Of a stretch of DNA of 64,000 bases, positions 23,001-33,854 are shown piece after piece. The translations under genes and the position numbers were made by a program. The notes under the pieces were generated by a model, which worked only from the letters and a program-made list of their open reading frames with translations, had not been told where the DNA came from and did no database searches. Origin of the DNA: Nematostella vectensis. Taxonomy: Eukaryota > Cnidaria > Anthozoa > Actiniaria > Edwardsiidae. Each line of letters begins with the position of its first letter. Within the stretch, counting starts at the first letter, position 1. The stretch lies in contig NC_064037.1 of assembly GCF_932526225.1 (NCBI RefSeq), positions 6,988,203-7,052,202 on the forward strand, given 5' to 3'.

Positions 23001-23238
23001 AAGAAATCGCTTATCTAAAGATTCGCTCGTTGTCAAATTTCACCGGGCGCACGTGTTTGTAGCTTTAGATTTTTGTGCTTACTGTACGCGAAGTTACTTA
23101 CATTTTCATGGTCCCTTTCGGGCCTAAATTTGTCTTCAGTACATCTTGAAGTCCTCTGGCTGCCGTTATATTAAGGCTAAGCGCTGCTGCTGAGCGAGCG
23201 ACTTCAGCTTTTGGGTTGAGCGATTTGATGGCCGCCAT
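11073..23238 (-). CDS. CCT6: T-complex protein 1 subunit zeta (chaperonin CCT6)
   Basis: Zeta subunit of the cytosolic TRiC/CCT chaperonin, which folds actin, tubulin and other clients using ATP. Nineteen coding exons (minus strand): 23102-23238, 22270-22333, 19523-19573, 19191-19253, 18915-18995, 18469-18582, 18067-18170, 17666-17776, 16989-17103, 16568-16612, 15779-15861, 15284-15380, 13180-13246, 12314-12394, 12135-12235, 11849-11935, 11632-11680, 11327-11399, 11073-11148. They sum to 1599 bases, 532 residues, matching the family length (about 531). The start [20 protein letters not shown] aligns with the human N-terminus. Nucleotide-binding motifs are present: [17 protein letters not shown] and the late PGAGALE. 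The C-terminus is [15 protein letters not shown]. An in-frame ATG upstream of 23238 exists but has no counterpart in the family. Intron 12 contains an exon-derived minisatellite, intron 2 nested transposons, and intron 17 a decayed copy of exon 18. Confidence 0.97.
11479..11530 (-). pseudogene. Decayed partial duplicate of CCT6 exon 18 with its 3' splice site
   Basis: Reading the minus strand, a pyrimidine-rich intron end and AG followed by gtgaagctatgattccagct repeats the start of true exon 18 (acceptor at 11400-11401). The copy encodes [11 protein letters not shown] and then diverges, losing the WDNY motif and the donor. The matching stretch covers about 30 bases of intron and 35 of exon. 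It lies in intron 17, about 90 bp upstream in transcription of the real exon. Confidence 0.8.
13345..13410. repeat. Duplicated flank of the CCT6 minisatellite, copy 1
   Basis: The block beginning tcagaggtagtgacgaagtt recurs at about 15463-15530 on the far side of exon 12 in the same orientation. About 70 bases match with substitutions (atgtctcatc versus atgcctcatc; shared atcatcat ending). The paired flanks suggest that a segment containing exon 12 was once duplicated as a whole before the array expanded. Confidence 0.7.
13590..15290 (-). repeat. Minisatellite of about 106-bp units derived from the CCT6 exon 12 / intron 12 boundary
   Basis: About 16 tandem units (103-110 bp) fill intron 12 directly after exon 12. 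On the sense (minus) strand each unit has the last 44 bases of exon 12 (coding [15 protein letters not shown]), its GTGAGT donor, about 30 bases of intron with a G-rich run, and a linker. Units differ mainly in the C/G run length and a few substitutions (ggacatc/gaacatc, gacact/gatact). The leftmost unit (about 13590) is degenerate. The unit lacks an acceptor, so it offers decoy 5' splice sites but no full exons. Confidence 0.95.
15463..15530. repeat. Duplicated flank of the CCT6 minisatellite, copy 2
   Basis: Partner of the block at 13345-13410, lying in intron 11 about 80 bp upstream (in transcription) of exon 12. A weaker third match (tctcagcggtagtgac) is at about 15953. Confidence 0.65.
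17397..17632. mobile_element. MITE-like foldback in CCT6 intron 8
   Basis: The left end tgcctggttcacactagtgacataacaacataatgacatagg and the reverse complement of the right end (tgcctactgcacagtagtgacataacgac...) match imperfectly over about 45 bases. The element is about 236 bp, without coding capacity. It ends about 34 bp from the donor side of exon 8 (17666). Confidence 0.75.
20054..21629. mobile_element. piggyBac-family deletion derivative with intact TTAA ends
   Basis: The element proper is 20058-21625, bounded by TTAA at 20054-20057 and 21626-21629. The terminal inverted repeat is ccctttcaggcc at the left and ggcctgaaaggg at the right, as expected for piggyBac. Next to the left end are two copies of a near-palindrome, aacgtcaaatgacgt and aacgtcatttgacgt, in opposite sense. 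The interior is a broken transposase reading rightward (see the pseudogene entry). It lies in CCT6 intron 2, antisense to CCT6, and inside an older repeat. Intact ends mean it could once have been mobilised in trans; present activity is unknown. Confidence 0.93.
20321..21216 (+). pseudogene. Broken piggyBac transposase (PGBD-like)
   Basis: The N-terminal part (from ATG 20321) is acidic, [20 protein letters not shown] shift of reading frame at about 20477-20492 is needed to continue into [11 protein letters not shown] and [10 protein letters not shown], the usual start of the DDE_Tnp_1_7 region. The second frame runs through [14 protein letters not shown] and [17 protein letters not shown], then jumps after HRSYY directly to [19 protein letters not shown], a late segment. 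The several hundred residues between, with the catalytic aspartates, are deleted. The C-terminus keeps a cysteine-rich zinc-binding domain (CKNCQSKN...[14 protein letters not shown]). It cannot encode an active transposase. Confidence 0.9.
22470..22644 (+). mobile_element. MITE family copy A (CAG-gttcaaaata ends) in CCT6 intron 1
   Basis: The ends cagagttcaaaata and tattttgaaccctg are inverted repeats; the body is 175 bp. The whole element matches 24682-24854 in reverse complement, including tctggtctttg, ggctctttttttt, gcaggc and gcaaaatctagca. Five bases (aacag) are repeated at the edges. Confidence 0.82.
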
Positions 23239-23629
23239 TTTATGAGAAAAGAGGGAAGGGAAAGCTGAAGCCTCGATTTCGTTTAAGACAGGTAACCCAA
23301 GATTTCCAGTTAGTCTTCCGGCATCCACAGGCTACCCGAAATGTATAAAGAAACAAATTATCAAATTATAATTCTGTTTTTTCCGCAAAATTTTTAGAAT
23401 TCAAATTTTATTTCAGAGAGATAAGATAACTATAAGAGTAAGATATCCATGGAGTCGTCGAATAAAAACTGTACAAATCTGGAAGTACGCATGCAAGAAT
23501 TACAGCTGTGGACCCAGTCCTCCTCGGTTTTCAGTTTTTCTTTTCAAATACTAAATTGCTTTGGGGACCGCACATTCAGTGTTATCCATTCCAGCTTATT
23601 TTTGCTGATTCTGAACACATCTTAACGCA
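23239..23629. promoter_or_regulatory. Shared divergent promoter region of CCT6 (-) and malectin (+)
   Basis: Only 391 bp separate the two start codons, which point away from each other, so both core promoters and 5' UTRs must lie here (or in an unseen 5' exon). No clear TATA box was identified at a convincing position. Two proteostasis genes, one cytosolic and one in the ER, sharing a control region is suggestive but may be chance. Confidence 0.5.
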
Positions 23630-26526
23630 ATGGATAACCTAGTATGTGAACTGATTTTTGTTCTTGTCATTGGTGTGTTTTCCGGCGAGGTTTGGTCGAC
23701 CGGCGAAGTGGTTTACGCGGTAAATAGCGGAGGACCGGCTCACACGGATCTAAACGGCGTCCACTACCAAGCGGATAAATTGACAGTAGGGGTCTCCTCG
23801 GACTACGGGAAAATGCTGACGATCGGTCGAGTAGCACCTCCAGACCAAATACTCTACCAGACAGAAAGATACCATCTCTCTAATTTTGGCTATACCGTTC
23901 CGATCAAGGAAAACGGCGAATATGTATTAGTGTTAAAGTTTTGTGAAGTCTACTTTCAAGCTCCTAGATTGAAGGTAAGAATGCTATGTAAAAAATACTC
24001 TTATATATCACAAATTTAGTCATGGATCCTGTGGACTAGAGGTTATAAATTTTAGATAATGCCACATTTTAAAGCGTTATTATGTAGCTTGAATTATTTA
24101 TTTTTTTCTTGGTCAATCATGATTAAACACGACTCTCACTTAGAGCGGCACAGCAAACATTCAAATGAGATTACTTCTTGTTTATACGCTTTCTCCTAAA
24201 CTCATAAACCCTTCTTACCGACGGGTAAATTTATATTTTCCTTACAAATAAAAATGAAGAGATTATTCCTTTAACTGTTTTTAAAACTTTTTTCATTAAA
24301 TCGTTCACAATAAGTGAACTTCTGCTCTAAGTTTTACACCTGTTTGTCACACCTAAAAAAAATGGCACCCTAATATTGTCTTTCCGACTTTTTTTTGTTT
24401 ATCTCGTCCTTTCTCTTGCCTTTTTAACTTGTGAATCCATTCATATTGTTGTTGATTATCATCTCAGTTCTTTAGTTTAGTTCATTAGTTGCACCAGCTG
24501 TCACTATAAACACACAGTGGATAGATGAGCGGTAACCGCTCAAGGAGCTAATTGTGGGTAGTTGTTTTAATTTTCTTGAATAATGTGAAGAAATGTTCTT
24601 TCTTTATTTAGATAGTGGAAGCATAAATGGATTTCGTGATGTCATTGAAATAGAAATTTTCCACTTGCTTGTGTACAGTATAGGGTTCAAAATAATTTTT
24701 TTTAAATTGCTAGATTTTGCTAGCTTTGTGGATTTTGGTGGAAAAAAAGCCTGCATACTTAAAATAAGAGAGGGGAATAAAGAAAAAAAAAAGAGCCATC
24801 AAAGACCAGAAAACAGCTGGCTTTTGCCAGCAGGCGGTCATTATTTTGAACCCTCCAGTAGGACAATATCACATTTGGTGTCACAAATAATCATATAATA
24901 GTCAACATGGTAAAATCGATTACAATTTCTTGTACTTTTTTAATCCTCTTCGTTCCCTACATACACTTTAAACACTTCAGTATTCCTATTGAAAAGCTGT
25001 TTGTGTGAGCCCCTCAAATGCCATCATTGGTATAAGATAGACAAATCAGTATACACTTTTGATGAAAACTCTCACATAACAGATGAAAAAAATATATATA
25101 TTTATGTGTTTTTATGTAATTTTAGAAATAAAACTGCCCAAATTTCTTCTAAGGTTATCTATCATTGCTTTCTCCATAATATGTGTGGACAGATCAACTA
25201 GAGGCCTTGTTCTTATATTAGACTTAGTAAAGCTGTAAATCTTCAGAAAGCTTCTGTATATCTCTTATTTATTTGAAAAATCAAATAAAGAGCTATTGGC
25301 AATTGTTGTAATGTTTTTATTTTATTTTATTTCAGGTGTTTGATGTATCAATCAATTCCCATCCAGTTATTCAAGGATTAGATATTTATGAGAAAGTTGG
25401 GAGAGGCATTGCCCATGATGAATATGTTCCTTTCACTATTCGCGACAATCAGCTGATTCACAACGGCAACACTATGCCTTTTACTGGAACTGTTTATGTA
25501 GAGTTTATAAAGGTATGTCGCTAGTTATTATCCTCAATTTTGTTATTGTTAAGCATTCAGCAGAGCTGTAGCAGCCCATGTAAGATTGGGGGGAGGGGGG
25601 AGGGCACAATACAGAAACATCAAGAAAATATTGTGGGGGCACAGTCATGCCCCTTCTGGTCATTTCCTTATAATTATTGGGGTAGGGGGATCTGGTTAAA
25701 TATCTACTTTGTGTCATATTCATCCGGCTCAATTTTCTAGCCTACCGGGAGACATATCCCTTATGTACTATCAAAGTTAGAAGAGGAGCCTGTTTAAGGA
25801 ATGGAGCACATTTTTGATTGTTTACAAGTGAAGCATACAGAACTTGAATATATGGATTTGTAAACAAAGTTTTGTTGCTTTTAGGGTCAATATCATTTTT
25901 TTTCTAATATCCATCAGTATTAATGCAGATTCATACATATTATGCTTTACTCTCTATGGAGTTCTGGTCACAGAGTCTTGGGGTGCAGGACTCCGGATAT
26001 AATCGCAATTAAACTTACAAAGTGATAAAGACAAACATTGAAAAAGAGTAAAAATTGTTTGATGATGAACAATTTTGTTCCATAGGGAGTGTATGATAAC
26101 CCCAAGATCAATGCTATGTTAATAATGAAGGGGACCTTGGAAGGTGAGTACTACATCCTGATGTAGTACTGTATATGGTGACAATCAACTTGATTTCATA
26201 TGCCAATTTGATCTTGAGTTTAAATACTTTGGTTTGCAATAAGAACTTTGTGCAAATCTTTTTGGTCTTCACATCCATAATCTAAACACCCGTTTACATT
26301 TTTAGATGTCCCTAAACTTCCTGCACTTCCTGGCCCTCAAGATGAAGAAGAGGAGAAAGAGGAAGCAGAAGACACATCTAAAGAAGAAAAGCCAAAGAAG
26401 CAACGCAAAACTTCTGGTCCAAAAGCAGTAGATCCTTATGCAAATGACGACACTAGTATGCTGTTCCCCATCTGTATTGCTATCGGTGTATTTCTTCCTA
26501 CTTTGTTCTGTTTGTGTAGGTTGTAA
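23630..26526 (+). CDS. MLEC: Malectin, ER type I membrane lectin
   Basis: Malectin binds diglucosylated N-glycans on new glycoproteins in the endoplasmic reticulum and works with ribophorin I in quality control. Four exons: 23630-23974, 25336-25512, 26086-26143, 26306-26526; 801 bases, 266 residues (human 292). Signal peptide [19 protein letters not shown]. The malectin domain follows: [60 protein letters not shown], then [20 protein letters not shown] and [20 protein letters not shown]. An acidic linker ([11 protein letters not shown]) precedes the C-terminal transmembrane helix [19 protein letters not shown], ending in a very short cytosolic tail. Phases 0, 0, 1 close exactly. A polyadenylation hexamer AATAAA lies at 26852-26857. 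Introns hold a MITE copy and otherwise AT-rich sequence. Confidence 0.96.
24682..24854 (-). mobile_element. MITE family copy B in malectin intron 1
   Basis: Reverse-oriented relative of the element at 22470-22644: starts tagggttcaaaataatttt and ends ttattttgaaccct. The internal blocks occur in the reverse order and complement of copy A. cagta is repeated at or near both edges. Confidence 0.82.
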
Positions 26527-26851
26527 CATGTTTTGATTGCAGGACAATTAGAATTTTATATTGTTGCTGTGACATTCTTCTTGTAACTTAGGGTTCGTAG
26601 GATTTTTTAGTTTTTTGTTAAGATTGCACTCTGAAAGTTTCAGATTTACCTAGACATTGTTAAAAAGATTACATTAATCTTTTTGATTTAATGTCCAGAT
26701 TGGCTTAAATGGAATTGTATTTAGTACACTATGTTTCCTATTTTACTATTTGTCACTAATTTTAAACTGGCAATCAAGAGAATGCTGAGTTATTTAAAAA
26801 GGGACATACTTCAGCTTTTCATATATAACTTAAGCCTAAACATAATACCTA

Positions 26852-26857
26852 AATAAA
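26852..26857 (+). terminator. Polyadenylation signal, malectin
   Basis: AATAAA about 325 bp after the malectin stop codon, in an AT-rich 3' UTR; a second aataaa (in taaataaatg) follows about 20 bp later. Confidence 0.55.
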
Positions 26858-26930
26858 GTATTTCTTAAAGTAAATAAATGCTGTTTTTAGTACCCTGTAG
26901 TAGCGCTGTAATTTTATGTCAGTTTGATTA

Positions 26931-27005
26931 ACACTAACAACACAAGCAACAACACAACAACACAAACAACACAAACAACACAACAACACAAACAACACTC
27001 AACAG
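26931..27005. repeat. AAC/ACA microsatellite
   Basis: Imperfect run of aacaac and acaaac units (aacacaacaacacaaacaac) between malectin and the large minisatellite. Confidence 0.85.
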
Positions 27006-27265
27006 GCCTGTCACTAGCATGAGGCAAGTGAGGAAATCTTAAGACAAAGAAACTAAGTCCAAACTGAAACTATTGGCTTTCTTTACAAACAATTTTACCT
27101 TTTTTTAAACTTACACCAGGCTAGGAAAAATCTTGATTGTTCAGCCTCAAATTCCATCTTCCTCATGCTATTTAGGATTTCCCAGTTTATAGATTGGAGT
27201 TCAATAGCATTGTAGTATTTATCCACATAAATATTTTAAAACTACTTTTTATACTATTGTTGCAG

Positions 27266-29178
27266 CATGTACACACTAGGTGTGCATTGCTCATCATGTA
27301 CACACTAGGTAAATATGATGTTTGCAGTACTTGCCATGTACACACTAGGTGATGTGTGCAGTACTTGTCATGTGCACATAGGTGATGTGTGTAGTGCTTG
27401 TCATATACACACTAGGTGATGTGCATAGTGCTTGTCATATACACACAAGGTGACATGTGTAATGCTTGTCATATACACACTAGGTGATGTGCGGTTTGTC
27501 ATATACACACTAGGTGATGTGTGCAGTGCTTGTCATATATACACTAGGTGATGTGCATAGTGCTTGTCATATACACACTAGGTGATGTGTGCAGTGCTTG
27601 TCATATACACACTAGGTGATGTGCGTAGTGCTTGTCATATACACACTAGGTGATGTGTGCAGTGCTTGTCATATACACACTAGGTGATGTGCATAGTGCT
27701 TGTCATATACACACTAGGTGATGTGTGCAGTGCTTGTCATATACACACTAGGTGATGTGCATAGTGCTTGTCATATACACACTAGGTGATGTGTGCAGGG
27801 CTTGTCATGTACACACTAGGTGATGTGCGGTGCTTGTCATGTACACACTAGGTGATGTGCGGTGCTTGTCATGTACACACTAGGTGATGTGCGGTGCTTG
27901 TCATGTACACACTAGGTGATGTGTGGTGCTCGTCATGTACACACTAGGTGATGTGTGGTGCTCCTCATGTGCACACTAGATGATGTGCAGTGCTTGTCAT
28001 GTACACACTAGGTGATGTGCGGTGCTCATCATGTACACACTAGGTGATGTGCGGTGCTTGTCATGTACACACTAGGTGATGTGCCGTGCTTGTCATGTAC
28101 ACACTAGGTGATGTGCGGTGCTTGTCATGTACACACTAGGTGATGTGCGGTGCTTGTCATGTACACACTAGGTGATGTGCGGTGCTTGTCATGTACACAC
28201 TAGGTGATGTGCGGTGCTTGTCATGTACACACTAGGCGATGTGTGGTGCTCGTCATGTACACACTAGATGATGTGCATAGTGCTTGTCATGTACACACTA
28301 GGTGATGTGTGGTGCTTGTCATGTACACGTGTACTAGGTGATGTGCTGTGCTCGTTATGTACACACTAGATGATGTGCGGTGCTCTTCATGTACACACTT
28401 GGTGATGTGTGGTGCTCTTCATGTACACACTAGGTGATGTGCATAGTGCTTGTCATGTACACACTAGGTGATGTGCGGTGCTTGTCATTTACACACTAGG
28501 TGATGTGTGGTGCTCCTCTTGTGCACACTAGATGATGTGCAGTGCTCGTCATGTACACACTAGGTGATGTGCGGTGCTTGTCATGTACACACTAGGTAAT
28601 GTGCGGTGCTCGTCATGTACACACTAGGTGATGTGCGGTGCTTGTCATGTACACACTAGGTGATGTGTGGTGCTCGTCATGTACACACTAGGCGATGTGT
28701 GGTGCTCGTCATGTACACACTAGGCGATGTGTGGTGCTCGTCATGTACACACTAGATGATGTGCATAGTGCTTGTCATGTACACACTAGGTGATGTGTGG
28801 TGCTTGTCATGTACACGTGTACTAGGTGATGTGCTGTGCTCGTTATGTACACACTAGATGATGTGCGGTGCTCTTCATGTACACACTTGGTGATGTGTGG
28901 TGCTCTTCATGTACACACTAGGTGATGTGCATAGTGCTTGGCATGTACACACTAGGTGATGTGTGGTGCTTGTCATGTACACACATGGTGATGTGCAGTG
29001 CTTGTCATGTACACACTAGGTGATGTGTGGTGCTCGTCATGTACACGTCTACTAGGTGATGTGGGGTGCTCGTCATGTACACACTAGATGATGTGCGGTG
29101 CTCGTCATGTACACACTTGGTGATGTGGTGCTTGTCATGTACACACATGGTGATGTACTCAGTGCTTCTACTCACAAG
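27266..29178. repeat. Minisatellite of 32-34 bp units, about 58 copies, with higher-order structure
   Basis: The core unit is catgtacacactaggtgatg followed by tgcggtgcttgt (32 bp); a 34-bp variant has gtgcatagtgcttgt. From about 27400 to 27800 two variants alternate as a dimer. In the right half a block of several variant units recurs: tacacgtgtactaggtgatg appears at about 28324 and about 28811, 487 bp apart, with the neighbouring variant units in the same order, and a third variant (tacacgtctactagg) at about 29041. The array stands between malectin and the 3' end of TLCD3. Confidence 0.95.
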
Positions 29179-30235
29179 GTGGTCCGCTCATTATTCATGC
29201 AAAATGAATTAACACAGACTCAGCAATGATCAATGTATTATCAAATTTGAGTCACTTCTTAAAAAAAAAACACCAATGGAATAACAAGAAAACTTTAGAA
29301 ATATACAATATCAAAGTTTAAAATTTGAAAGTATGCTATATTTTGGATTAGCATACAAATTCATTATATTTAGTAAGCACATTCATTAAATACATTCTTT
29401 TAATTCTTAAATAATGTAAGGACCTGAAATCCTTTTAAAATATCTGAAACCGTTTTCTTTACAAGTCAAAGGAAAACCTTCGAATATTGAAAATTGAATC
29501 GAATGACATATCAAATATACATGCTGTATAATAATTTATAAAGAATTTGAATTTTTGAATAACATGGCATATTTCAACTGCTAGGCGATCCATCTGCTAT
29601 CCCTCAAAATATTTGGTGTAAATTCCATTAATAGCAAGCAATGGCAAGAACTACCATTATATCTTGCTTTTTAAATTATACTTGAAGGATATAAAACAGG
29701 GCAGATATGATTCTGGCATTTCTTGCATGGAAGTGGGATTGTTAAAGTATACTTCCAAATTTAAGCCTCCAGTAGGCCAGGGTGGAACCATTAATCACTA
29801 CCAAGATATGAGGTTGACAACAGCAAAAGCTCATCTGAATTCTAAGCAAGCTTCCATCTACCCTAAAGGTAGCACACATACACACACAACTCTGCATCTT
29901 GTTCTGTCTCAAATATCTGAATGTAGTACATACATTTCTATGCTTGAAGCAACTTGCTAAAACTTGCTAAAAATGTTTTGGGTTTTCTCACTAATGTGGC
30001 AGATGTCACAGAGAAGCTGGAAAAAGCTATTCTGTAATCCCTGCCAGTCTCCTTTTGTAAGCATACCTAAGCCTAAAAAATCTATGTTAACTGCATATTA
30101 TCTGGAATATAGATAAGTCTTCATGTGAATGTCTTGCAGATGTGATATCACCGCAAGTAGAAAGTGCCAATAAGCTTCAATAATGTTTTGTGGAAACCAT
30201 CTGTGTGAGCTGATCACATCCAGAAGTGTACCACT
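29179..30235. other. Intergenic AT-rich spacer
   Basis: About 1 kb between the minisatellite and the TLCD3 stop codon. The right part probably includes the TLCD3 3' UTR, which is read leftward. A 98-codon frame at 29664-29960 (+) shows no domain. No other structure recognised. Confidence 0.5.
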
Positions 30236-33200
30236 TTAATCATTTTTATGTGCATGATCTATGACCAGTCCATTCGAATTTGATGCATCACCAGTCCTTG
30301 TATGGACCCCAGGTGCTTCATCACTGCTCGTGTGACATGGGGGAGGTTCTTTGCTGACACCTGGCCGATAGAGGTACCGCAAACACCCCTTGATGATCAC
30401 AAAGGACCAGTTTACTTGTAGAGACATAAGCATGAAGCAAGCTACATTGCATGGGATAGGAATATTGAAAGGAACCTCCAGTAGACTGATGTTTTTGTAA
30501 ACAGCAAAGCGCCAATACATGTATGGATAGACAAGAACGCGAAATACAAAAAACACAACAGCCAGGGTAACACCATTTACAATATATGCCAGTGAGTTTT
30601 TCTTGCCGAGCTGTGAGAAAGAGAGAGAGAGAGAGAAAAAATATGTTAGTCCACATATTTAACTGTAAAATATTTTTAGGTGGTTATTTTGAGATTACAA
30701 TTCATTTCAAACAGCTATCAAAACATTATAAAAATGTGAATAAGATAATTGCTGGAGAGTCAACATACCTTGGCCAATACTGCTCTAAGGGACAGAAAAG
30801 GAGTACTCATCTCTGACATAAACAAACATCCAATAAAGAAGTCGCCGCGGTCCTGCCTTATCCAGGAAAACTGTAGAACACAGAAATAAAACAACACAAT
30901 GAAAGGTTATTCAAAGAATGGCATGGGAAGTTCTTAAGTGTTACTAGAAAATAAAATCAAGGAGGAAAGATAACAAATCTTAGGGTGTAGGTAGTTGACA
31001 AAGGATACTTCAGCCGCGACTATCCTACAGTCCCTTGTTAGGAAGACACCCACACTCAGTGAATGGAAATTGATCTCTAAATTCTCAAGTGCAAACAACT
31101 TATTTTTTTCTATTTTTGTGATAGAACATCTAGCTATGTATTCCCTGCTAGCAGAGGCCTCTGCCTCTGCTAGCAGGGAAGCTATGTATTGCTCTTCAAT
31201 GAAAGAGTAAAAGAAATAATCAAGGTTTTGGACTCTTTCATTGACTTTCTGCACTGGAAAACAAAGCAGGCCATATTATTCAACATGTCTTCCTTTTTAG
31301 CATTTTTCAGGGGGGATGATATCTTTTTGCAGGGGGGGATTGGTGAAAAGACTTGTAAAACCCTGATCTCAAATGTAGACTGGCTGCACTATAGTGTTTC
31401 TAGATGAAGGGATAACTTACATTTGAGATTGGGAATCCAATGACTGGAAGCAAAACATGATGCCAGAAGATCAACTTTTTTTTCTTATAAAATTTCGTCC
31501 ATGCTGAGGAATAAGTTGTTCTAGGGTCCCGTATCTTCTCTTTTAGGTAGACTCCATAATACATTACAACTGCATCGTAATAGAAGTAGGACAAGCCAAA
31601 ACTCAGATAGTCTATAACAAACAGCAATCTGAAAGGAAACATATATAGATACAATTACTGCTTCGCATCACTTATTTCAAAAAAAGGTTTTTTCAAAGAA
31701 AAATCCACAGTGCTTAAAGCAGAAAAATTAAATATTCTTTAGACACTTTCACAGTCAGGTGGTTCTTCTGGTGACCCTCCCCCTCTCCTTCTCCCCCTTG
31801 GCTACCAGCCTGACACATAGATTATCTGTAGGTGCATACCTGTCAACCTCCAAAAATCTCAATGACTGAGAATTTTATTGGGGGAGGGGTGGGGGTATAT
31901 TATTTTTTGGGGGGAGGGGTGGGTATACCCTCTCAGACGTTTGCTGTATAGAAAGCGTTCGCAAACAAATTCTACCTATAGATCTCACAAGGGTGCTAGA
32001 TGAATTGCACTACAAAAGGGAATTATTATAGGCAAAAATCTTTTTCTATAGAATAATTTTTGGAAGAGATAAAAATCGCTTAAAAGTGGGAGATCTGGTG
32101 CTCGCCTTGGGGGTGGAGGGGTGGAAGAGGGCCAAAATCTTTAGACTCTCACCAAATGCGCGAGAGTTGACAGGTATTATAAGTTGAACTTTATTCGAAC
32201 TTTCATAGATCATCTTGTTAGTCTTTTATCATGTCAGTCCCTCCTGGGGCTAGAACATGACGATGTGCAAATTTTTATAATTTTTTTTTTCAGAAATATC
32301 AGTGAGGAAAATTTCAAGACGTAGAAAATTGAATCCAGAGATCTGTAAATGTGGGGTTTAGGAAATCCTAAAATAACGCAATTTTTGATGGAATAGAAAG
32401 GAAGAATTTGTGTTCATTATATACCTTTGGTGCTAGAAAGCTCTTTTCAGATGGTCTGATGATCAAAAATGTGTCATTGCAAATACTTGTTTATAAAGTG
32501 AAAATACATCAAAACCATGTTAACAAATCCTCTGAATTAGAATCATACATTAATAATGCTGTGGTTCATTAAGCAAAATTGTCATTTTTCATATTCAGTG
32601 AAAGAAGCACAAACGATATTTCAAAAAAAGTTTTTCCCCTCCTAAAAAAACGTCTTCAAAATTGTCAATAATTTAAAAGTACATCTTTGACATTAAAATA
32701 AAATATCACATAAAATTATATGAATTTTAAAAGAACAAGGGTCTACTTCTCGTTTCTGACTTATTAACAACTATGAAGTTGACTTTGAACCAAAAAGAAA
32801 ACAAATAGCTCTTTTAAAGGCACTCGCTGTGAGGATACATTATTTTGTATTCGAGTAGGTCAATTTTGCTTGTGCTTGAAAAGCGTGTAAGAGAATATCA
32901 ATTATGGAATTAATTTCGTTAATAATTCACATACGAACACACTTCCATCGACACAAAATGCCTTACTTATGTTTAAACGTCTAGGAGATCGAGCCCTTTA
33001 TTCTTTGATTCATTTCAATAATAATCGGTTCTGTACTGGACTGCGATACAATTGCCATATTTAATTCATAATTTGGACAAAATGAAAGAATGCGGAACGG
33101 ATTCTTTGTTTTGTTTCTTATACAAAAATATATTTCAGCGTTAGCTGGAGATGGTCAGGTTTGCTAAGATAGAATGGCCTCGGGATTTTATAGGAATTAC

Positions 33201-33854
33201 TTAGACAAAGCACCACATTTCTTGAGCACCAAACACTAATCACTATTATATAATCAAGAGCGAATACTGGACCACAAATTTTAGCTGTTTGTTTCCTTGC
33301 GTTGTTGCTTCACTTTGCAACGCCACCTGCCCGCGAGACATTAGGAATGTACACAATCCAAATATGCAAAGAAAACCTCGAAAACTTCTGCATATATTCT
33401 TGTTTACTCTGGCTCCTTCTTTGTGGCAATTGGAAAATGTATGAATGGGAGAGAAGGTAAAACGATTTCATGGGAAGCCTGGTAAAATGATGAAAAAGTA
33501 GAATTTGGGAAAGAGTTAAGTAAGTTATAGACCAGTTGCTTACCTCTGATGAAGAATATCGTTGCAAGAGAGAACAGCTTTTAGACCGACTAAAGAAGCT
33601 GCGATAGCTTGTAATCCTGATACGACTCTAAGCAAAGAGAAAATATTTTGAAGTTCCATAAAAGCCGGTGCATTGGTGATTACAAACACAAATTATCGAT
33701 ACAGTAGTGGTAGAAATGTATACCTTGTGCTAACACCATATCGCTCCACGTATTTGAGTCCAGGTAGAACATATTTCAGAAGGTATGTTACCAGAGTGTG
33801 TGAAATTGGAAATAGAAACAGTCCCGTGAAAAACAATCCAGGGGAGAAGATCAT
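30236..33854 (-). CDS. TLCD3-like: TLC domain-containing protein 3 (FAM57-like) multipass membrane protein
   Basis: Five exons: 33724-33854, 33544-33627, 31421-31628, 30769-30870, 30236-30610; 900 bases, 299 residues, phases 2, 2, 0, 0. The start MIFSPGLFFTGLFLFPISHT is a hydrophobic first helix. The TLC domain follows, with VVSGLQAIAASLVGLKAVL, FGLSYFYYDAVVMYYGVYL, the conserved double histidine in FWHHVLLPVIGFP, and the family block RGDFFIGCLFMSEMSTPFLSL. The last helices are in exon 5 (VNGVTLAVVFFVFRVLVYPY), and the tail is hydrophilic. This order and the MSE(M/L)STP block match FAM57/TLCD3 rather than ceramide synthases proper. Vertebrate TLCD3B has been linked to ceramide synthesis, so a role in sphingolipid metabolism in ER or plasma membrane is plausible. 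The alternative is another TLCD branch such as TLCD4. Confidence 0.9.
31141..31180. repeat. Perfect 18-bp hairpin flanked by a 9-bp direct repeat
   Basis: ttccctgctagcagaggc (31141-31158) and its exact reverse complement (31163-31180) surround a 4-base loop. agctatgta lies immediately outside at 31132-31140 and, overlapping the last base, at 31180-31188. In TLCD3 intron 3. Confidence 0.9.
31836..32178. mobile_element. MITE-like element with atacctgtcaac ends
   Basis: The left end atacctgtcaacctcc and the right end gagagttgacaggtat are inverted repeats; about 343 bp with G-rich interior (tgggggaggggtgggggtat twice). Located in TLCD3 intron 2. Confidence 0.7.

Noticed and set aside
23239..23328. 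Upstream ATG giving a 30-residue longer CCT6
   Set aside because: The extra residues have no counterpart in the family; the inner ATG matches the conserved N-terminus exactly.
27266..29178. CRISPR or satellite centromere unit
   Set aside because: No unique spacers and only 1.9 kb; it is a local minisatellite in an animal gene region.
30995..31254. Overlapping frames reading LLAEAxASASRE on both strands
   Set aside because: Produced by the perfect hairpin at 31141-31180, not by coding sequence.
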